From: Melastoma dodecandrum
Lineage: Eukaryota > Streptophyta > Magnoliopsida > Myrtales > Melastomataceae
Assembly: GCA_029817715.1 (NCBI GenBank)
Contig: JARUPY010000538.1
Span: 62,001-126,000, forward strand
Direction of reading: 5' to 3'
DNA length: 64,000 nt
Shown here: piece by piece, positions 57,913-64,000 of the stretch
Position numbering within the stretch: the stretch's first letter is position 1
How the letters are laid out: the number at the start of each line of letters is the position of its first letter
The notes under the pieces: generated by a model
Seen by the model: only the letters and a program-made list of their open reading frames with translations
Databases searched by the model: none
What the model was told of the DNA's origin: nothing
Program-made: the position numbers and the translations under genes

Positions 57913-58406
57913 GCACAGCAGCCATCTTCCTCTTCGTGCACACCATAGTTCAGAGCATATATAATGCCCTACAATACCACCGACCTAATAAATGATTATT
58001 CCAGATCCTAGAGAACTTCTGGTTCCTCCATTTCTACAATGTTGATGAAGATGACGATGAACAGGGAAGATACTCATTCGGTTACAAAGAATATGCCCAT
58101 ATTTACTCCTCTTTTTCTCAAAAAACATGCGAACAGTCAGTCTTGATAAACTCCTCGGGAAATTCTACTGCTATAGATTGACAAATGTGTTGTAGAATCT
58201 TATGCAATGCTAGACTGGCTATATCCAATAAAGGATCTATTCACAATGAATGGAGCACCTTGGATCTTCATTCGGTCTTCTCTCCTGGTCTCTTGAAAAC
58301 AAGCCAAATACAAGCTTCTATGTCCATCCGAAGGTGCCCAACTGCCATGAGAAGCATGAGATTAGAACTCTAAAAGTTGAATGAGAAAATTACACATTGA
58401 GGAAAA

Positions 58407-61400
58407 TCAGGGAAGGGGACATACAATGTTATTTTCCGGGCGCCGCCAGTAAAATCCCTGAAGCATGACAGGAACTATGTTTGTGGCTGCAAGTACCAAG
58501 ATTACCAAAGCGTGCTTCCCTATTGATTCCAGGACAATGGTTGTGCCTCTATGTCCTCAGTAATCGACCTTAAATGAAGTACTGGACAGGGTTAAGGTAT
58601 GAACAAAGTGTCAAATAGAAAGACCATGGCATTCCTAGCTAAGCAATTCTCAGATTTAGTACCATTAGGTACAATCCAATGAAGAGAATTCCGGCAACAC
58701 CGCCGGTTATGCGCATGTAGCTGCATGTGTAGAGCGCCTTATTCACTTGCATCCCTGCTTCAGACAAAACATGGGAAGCGAAAGTCATTAGACCTACGTC
58801 CCAGAAAAGGTTACGAGCAAAACGGAGAAACTGATGAAATTACCGAACAACTCGAAGATAAGGCCAATCACTACAAGACAAGAAGACGATGCCATCCAGT
58901 GGTCTGTCCGATCCCCGTAATCCTGGTCATGAAAAGGTGATAAAGGGAAAACATTATTTGACTTAACTTCTCAAAAGCAACCAAGGCAAGAACTTATGAT
59001 TTTCTCACCTTAAAATGGACTATAACATGCCCAAAATGCAGACCGACCAAGCAGGTAACGATCGACATCACTGAACTGCATGCCACATTGGAATGAAGCA
59101 AACCACATCATTCTGTTTGTATGGTAGCATGCCATTTCAAATCATTGGCAAAGAGATCATTTGAATAATTACCTTAACAGTCCTTCTGGATCGAAAGGGG
59201 CTTGACACCACGAAGGAGCATTCAGGGGCCATGGGCCATAGTCTGGAGAATTCATGCTACATTGCTAAGAGAGGAGATGAAGAACACATGATCAGGAATT
59301 CAGAAGACTAACGAAGGATGGAGATAGAAATAATGGTAGAACCAACAGACCTTAGTACGTCAATAAACGGGCTTCAAGTATAGGTGTTGAATTCCAAGTA
59401 CAGTACGATCAATCAGTCCAGTGGCATTGCAAGCTGGTCCAGTGTACCCACGAACTCCACACTTCACCTTTTCAGGGGCAGAAGAAAAGGATAGACACCT
59501 TAATACATGCTTTCTCAGATGCAACCCTCAAATCAACAGAGGAAAATATGAAGAGAGAAGTGATCAGGAAACTCAATCGAAACATACTACAATTCTTTGA
59601 GATTGTGATGGGAGCTGATGGTGCCAATCCGGAACAAATAATCCATATGTCAGTGTGATATATACAGTGGTAAGCAGCATCACTAAAATCCTGCATAAGG
59701 AACAATACGACAAGACTTATGCAGAATTAAGCAATGTTTACTAAAGAGAAGCTGGGATATCTCCAGGATGTTAAAAATCATGTGTAACCAAAAACCCTCT
59801 GTAATCTGTCAAAAAGTTCATTTGTTGCGGTTTTTACCCTCATTGCTCAATGAACGTGAAAAGATTCTCATTGGCAAAACGCCCAACACAAGAATGTTAG
59901 GGCATGTCATTTTAACCGATAGAAGTTATTTTTGTCACGTTAAATAAGGCTCGTCAAAAGCCTAGTTAACGAAACTCTCCAATGATATTGGTATTTCGGT
60001 AACAGATCGTATCCAGAGTTGACATCACCATCCCTTTTCAGCCAAATCTCGCACAAAGCTTAGATTAAATACCCTATAGATATTCTCTGGAGGATAATCC
60101 AACAAGGTTGTCTTCAGGGTTGATCGATACAGAAATGCAGCTTCTTAAAGAAATAGAGAGGATGAAATCTACCTGGAGATTTCATCTTCTGAATGTCCAC
60201 CTGCTGAATGTCCACACCGTAGGTTAGTTTACCAACACCATGAAAATAACCGCCTAAAAGTGGAGATCAAAGATCATAATCTACAGACCAGAAAATGAAA
60301 AGAGTCAAATCTGATGGGTAAACCTCCTGGCACATTACCTTGCAGAAAAACCCCTAAAGCTGTGAGCTTTAATGCCCGAAGAATCATTTTTCTAGTCGCA
60401 ACACTTTTGGATGACATTTTCTGCAAGCAAAGAGAACAGTTTGTAACCTTATGTTATTTCAAACCCACACTCATCAGCTTTTTATTTCGCGAATGTACTA
60501 AAATAAACAAAGACTACCTTGTATGCAAGTGCCAGAGACACGCCAAGAAGAATGGCATGATGAAATCGGCAAGTGTTAAGCCATTCCAAGGAGAATGGTT
60601 AACAGCCGGGAAGACTCGGCCGGCATTATCTATGAAAATCATAAGCTGCGTGAAGCCAAAAGATCAACAAATGTTGCTCCTAAAACATATTCCAGTCAGA
60701 GCAAAAGCAGAAAGTCAAGCAGAAATCGAGGCCTAATAGGATGAATATAATGGCGATCTCCTATTCTTCATGTCCTCCCGACCATATTGCCATCCAGAAG
60801 GAAGTCATCAAAATAAGAATAAAAATTCAAAGCACTGCTGATCAAATTTGCATAATCCGAGTCAACATGTGAAACCAAAGATTCATTTTCCTCAGTCAAT
60901 AGCTATTGAACCCTTGGGGTAGCTTCGAGAATGCCAACAGAAAAATAGCATGTTAAGATAAAATCAAAATAATAAGGTACTATCATAATGAAAGTCAACC
61001 GCCTAAAGAATCCTACACAAGGGCAGATGTTCTAGGTAAAACAATGTTGCAAGTCCTTTCCCTGTTGCTCAACCTATTGTTTTTCTCGGTAAAATTTTGG
61101 AATAGAACTGAAATTCAAATTGATGATTATGAAGATAACACCCTCCAATAAGGCATTACAGAAACTAAAGAGAATGCCTAAGAACCATCGGATCACCAAA
61201 GAAACCTCAATATCTACTCATCAAGTATTCCATATCAATGATTGAGTTGACTTGAGCGGTCGAAGGCAACATCGCCATTCATTAACATTCTTAAAAACAA
61301 GATATATATGATCCATCAAGATAACACCACAAAAAGCGAATTGACAAGATTCCACCTATTTAGGTATAAACAAATCCACCTATTTAGGTATAAACAAATA

Positions 61401-62217
61401 CGTCATACGGAGCCAAGTCAAACGTAGATCATACAAATGACCCTTTCCTCCCCTTTGAAGTAAAGCAAATTGGCTGAATCCCTTTTCATAAAATCACTCC
61501 TAAGAAACTTCAGCAACAAAACACTCGAGAATTCTTCCGAACTAGCCAAGCAAAGTTAAGGTTTACACCAACTTATCTTTCAAAGTGCTCCTCATTACCC
61601 ATCAGATCTCAAACGTCCCATAAAGAGAGAAGACAAAAGCAAAACTCTTGAATAACAATATTTTCAATACCAAAAAAAAAATATTGAAACAAAAGAAAAG
61701 AAAGAAATAAAGATGGAATTGTTTCTCATGAATGCCATAATTGAGTAACATCCAAACCTTTTGAACAAAAAAAGCCATCTTCTTTCCCATTCAAGAAGGT
61801 CCAGAACACTACGATTCCTAGTTACAGTGGAAACGACAATGAACAGTGCCGCCAACTTTAACATTTCTTCCTCCACAAATAAACAACAAACCCATCGCTT
61901 TAATCATGAACAAGAACGGGATATGCACTTACAACGACAGAAATTCCCCGGAGGGCGTCGAGGGATGCGAGCCGCAGGCCACTCTTGGCCTCCTCCAGAG
62001 AATCCAGAACAGCACCAGAATCCCCGTTCCCCACTCCGCCACCGCCGCAACAGGGAACCAACCTCAACCTCGGGCTCAAACTTTTTCCAGCCATCTCCAC
62101 ATCCTCATCACGGTCATGCTGTCCACCACCCCACTTCCCAACTATCCCCAAAGCCCTCCCATTCAAATCCATGGAAGCAGATTTTTCATCTTCCTCCATC
62201 CCCACACGTCCATTCAT
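58407..62217 (-). pseudogene. Heparan-alpha-glucosaminide N-acetyltransferase-like gene, decayed (11 exons)
   Basis: Exons in transcript order: 62217-61933, 60645-60518, 60420-60339, 60253-60173, 59690-59588, 59467-59351, 59264-59173, 59075-59009, 58922-58844, 58754-58663 and 58568-58407. They spell the plant HGSNAT-like (DUF5009) membrane protein: RLASLDALRG, NAGRVFPAVNHSPWNGLTLA, ATRKMILRALKL, YGLFVPDW, VKCGVRGYTGPACNA, APSWCQAPFDPEGLL, GLHFGHVIVHFK and LQGFYWRRPENNI. Lesions: exon 2 lacks about 10 bases where kin read FFLFIVGVSL; the segment kin have as MGILQRIAIAYL is missing between exons 4 and 5; TGA replaces a codon in KPVY-RTK (exon 6) and in VDY-GHR (last exon). Introns persist, so this is not a retrocopy. 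Assembly errors could explain one lesion but hardly all four. Confidence 0.75.
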
Positions 62218-64000
62218 CCTCGTCGTCCCCCTTACCACCCTCCAAACCAAAACCCACGCACAGAAACCCAAGAACGAACAAGAAAATGCCAACTTGGGCA
62301 CGCCCCCAAAAAACACAGAAGAACGAACGCTTTGCTTACTTAAATGGCGCGAATCAAAAGAATGCAAACTTAGGAGGGAGAACCGAACATCCAACAACTA
62401 CCCGGGCGGTCCTCTTCTCCTCTGCTTCTCTTCCACCTGTTCGTGGTACGAGAGAAACGTGTGCAAATGGCAATGACAAATAATAATCAATTTAAATAAT
62501 CCTTAACAATGTGCCGAGATTGTTTGTAATTTAGTGGGAGACGTTTGTCTCTTTAGAGATTTTTCAATGGATAGCGGCCACCTCTCGTCTGATTATAATA
62601 TTATTGGTATGGATGTTAGAGATTGGATGGGATGGGATCGAAATTTTGATTTTTTTTTTATGGTACGATTTTATGGACATTAAATACAGCCGAGAATCAT
62701 CGATAGATAAGACTAAAAATTATAAATTATTTTTATAAAAAATAAAAACAAAAAATGAACCTTATTTCCTCTTATCAAACAAGAGCTAAGGTTTTGAATT
62801 TTCTTTTTTTGTTTCTTGGGGACATGAACTTTTACTGTTAGTTAAAATAAAACACTTCCAAAGGCTTCGAAGTGATGAATAAGGATGGACAACATATGCA
62901 AAACATTAGTGATCGTGGTGTAAAGCTCCACCCTTTTCATAGTTTATTGCAGCAAGAAACAACTAGGGAAGGCCTAATTAATGCCCCCCTCTCTTTCATC
63001 TAATCTTAATATATTTATCCGTGCACCAAAAAATTTGTACCTAACCAATGCCACTTATTGCAGTGTCCAAAAGTCTCTCCAATTAGAGCACCCTAATCAA
63101 GAAACTTACATGTGCAGCAGGGATCACTCCACCCGGTACCAGCCATACGCCTAACAAAACCAACATTTTAAAAGTTCTCCTATCATGCATATGAATCTCA
63201 TATCCAGGAAGAAGCAGTTAGGCATCTAGACGAAAGGGCAATGGAGGTGTTAATTCTATTTACAGCCAAAGGTTATAGGAATGAAAAAGAATATTCTCAA
63301 TAACATCAGTCGGTAGGAAATTGCCCCCTGTCTAAAGTACCAAAATGGGGTACAGATTCCCAACTGTTGCAACAACAGCGAATCACCCAAGTCAGGGGCC
63401 ATGAGACTATACTACCATTAAAGATACAAAAGAAATGCGATTCCGGAACCACCCGAAAAATCGCCCAAGGCAGACCCAAGTTTTCATAGGCTTCTCAGTC
63501 CAGTAACCAGATGAGAAACTCAAAAGGATGAGTTCCTGCATGGAACTATTACTGTGAATGTGTTCTTGAGTGTAATTAATCATAAGGATTATAACATCAC
63601 CTTTCTCACCAAGGATGCTAGATGCTTGTACAAAATGCTCCCATTGAGAGTTGTTTGGATGCATTGCAACTACCCAAAGCTTCCTCGAAAGCATTAAGAG
63701 GTTCAAGTATCTCAATGCTCTACGGACGTTCCAGGATAAGGAGTAGTGTCGCCGATTAAAGCAGTCCATAAAATCCTCGCCTCCAATGTACTTAACAAGA
63801 AATAAATCATCCGATAATATCGCAGTATCTTTTTATCCTATGATATGACACTCAACAGAAACTTAATAGGCGACTGGTCTAATCCAAGTAGTAGTCAACA
63901 GCATCAATGTCCTCCAAACCACCTAATGAACTATAACTAGAGCAAAGTATATACCTAGAATGGGGTCACTCATCCATGTTGTCTTTATCAGTTGTTCCTA
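62218..64000. other. Right-hand flank with one unidentified minus-strand open frame
   Basis: 62218-62480 is upstream of the HGSNAT-like gene; its frame stays open to 62397 but is probably untranslated. 62500-63400 shows no gene. On the minus strand a frame stays open from about 63830 to 63407 (including GGEDFMDCFNRRHYSL and FVQASSILGEKGDV). I recognise no family; it could be part of a gene extending beyond the window or a long 3' UTR. Confidence 0.3.

Larger units (their letters stand above)
43790..57995 (+). pseudogene. Second DUF247 copy, decayed and split by a 13-kb nested retrotransposon
   Basis: 43790-44616 keeps the order of the intact neighbour: YARDDPIFSQHGFVYRMPF, then stops, LPVLMLLKLIAVES, GYVIKLVLKFCADC, LIDSNKDVALLLLEGIV, LFTSIAKEMTPDSN and VNEYCNKP, ending in the start of the anchor helix (NPWSMLSLIA in a shifted frame). 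The rest of that helix, AAIFLFVHTIVQSIYNALQY, reappears at about 57917-57980, beyond the inserted elements, and ends in a stop. Aligned with the functional copy (SLIAAVFLFALTIAQTVYTI), the two halves fit end to end. The left part has several stops and frameshifts, and the N-terminal third is missing, so the copy was probably already decaying. The nested elements occupy 44617-57912. Confidence 0.82.

Noticed and set aside
61761..62483. Plus-strand ORFs of 240 and 163 codons near 62 kb
   Set aside because: They are the complement of exon 1 of the HGSNAT-like gene; His/Pro/Ser-rich low complexity without motifs.
1..64000. CRISPR arrays, operons, bacterial riboswitches, tRNA, rRNA or known microRNA precursors
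   Set aside because: The window is plant nuclear DNA. I saw no spaced direct-repeat array and recognised no tRNA, rRNA or familiar microRNA sequence, though I could not run structure-based searches.

Overview
The window is nuclear DNA of a flowering plant, almost certainly a eudicot. Genes are split by short GT-AG introns, proteins match Arabidopsis families nearly end to end, intergenic DNA is AT-rich with homopolymers and microsatellites, and Copia LTR retrotransposons are present. The genus cannot be fixed from the sequence; a rosid is my guess only. Splice sites were placed by eye, using GT-AG rules, reading-frame continuity across joins and remembered family proteins.

Layout. 75-2496 (+) is an IRX10/IRX10L-type GT47 xylan xylosyltransferase. 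3508-6163 (+) is a chloroplast FKBP19-type immunophilin. 6823-9271 (-) is the mitochondrial pyruvate dehydrogenase E1-alpha subunit. 9500-10027 (-) is a frameshifted relic of an At4g14100-like gene. 14964-17289 (-) is a GH3.17-type auxin amido synthetase. 20181-20497 (-) is a candidate small two-exon gene of unknown function. 23793-27076 (+) is a HAK5-type potassium transporter. 28441-29737 (+) is the sterol delta8-delta7 isomerase HYDRA1. 30737-31381 (-) is a PADRE/DUF4228 protein. 32822-33045 (+) is a lone exon of a VTT/DedA membrane protein. 36254-37600 (+) is an XTH5-type xyloglucan endotransglucosylase, tail to tail with a PP2C40-type phosphatase (37939-39460, -). 42107-43530 (+) is a DUF247 gene, followed by a decayed tandem DUF247 copy.

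The accessory region is 43.8-58 kb. The decayed DUF247 copy is split by a nested insertion. An old, deleted Copia element (44617-57912, +) lies inside it. Inside that element's 5' LTR sits a much younger Sirevirus-like Copia element of about 11.1 kb (44646-55719, -). The younger element has 2-kb LTRs, an AGATA target duplication, an intact gag, a frame-disrupted pol, an intact third (envelope-like position) ORF and repeated polypurine tracts. To the right, 58407-62217 (-) is an eleven-exon heparan-alpha-glucosaminide N-acetyltransferase-like gene that carries a frameshift, two in-frame stops and a missing segment.

The genes do not form one pathway. Two act on cell-wall polysaccharides (IRX10-like and XTH5). 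The others serve carbon metabolism, auxin conjugation, K+ uptake, sterol synthesis and signalling. I found no convincing undescribed biological system. The strongest novelty candidates are the nested insertion with its internal details and the small spliced gene at 20.2-20.5 kb.
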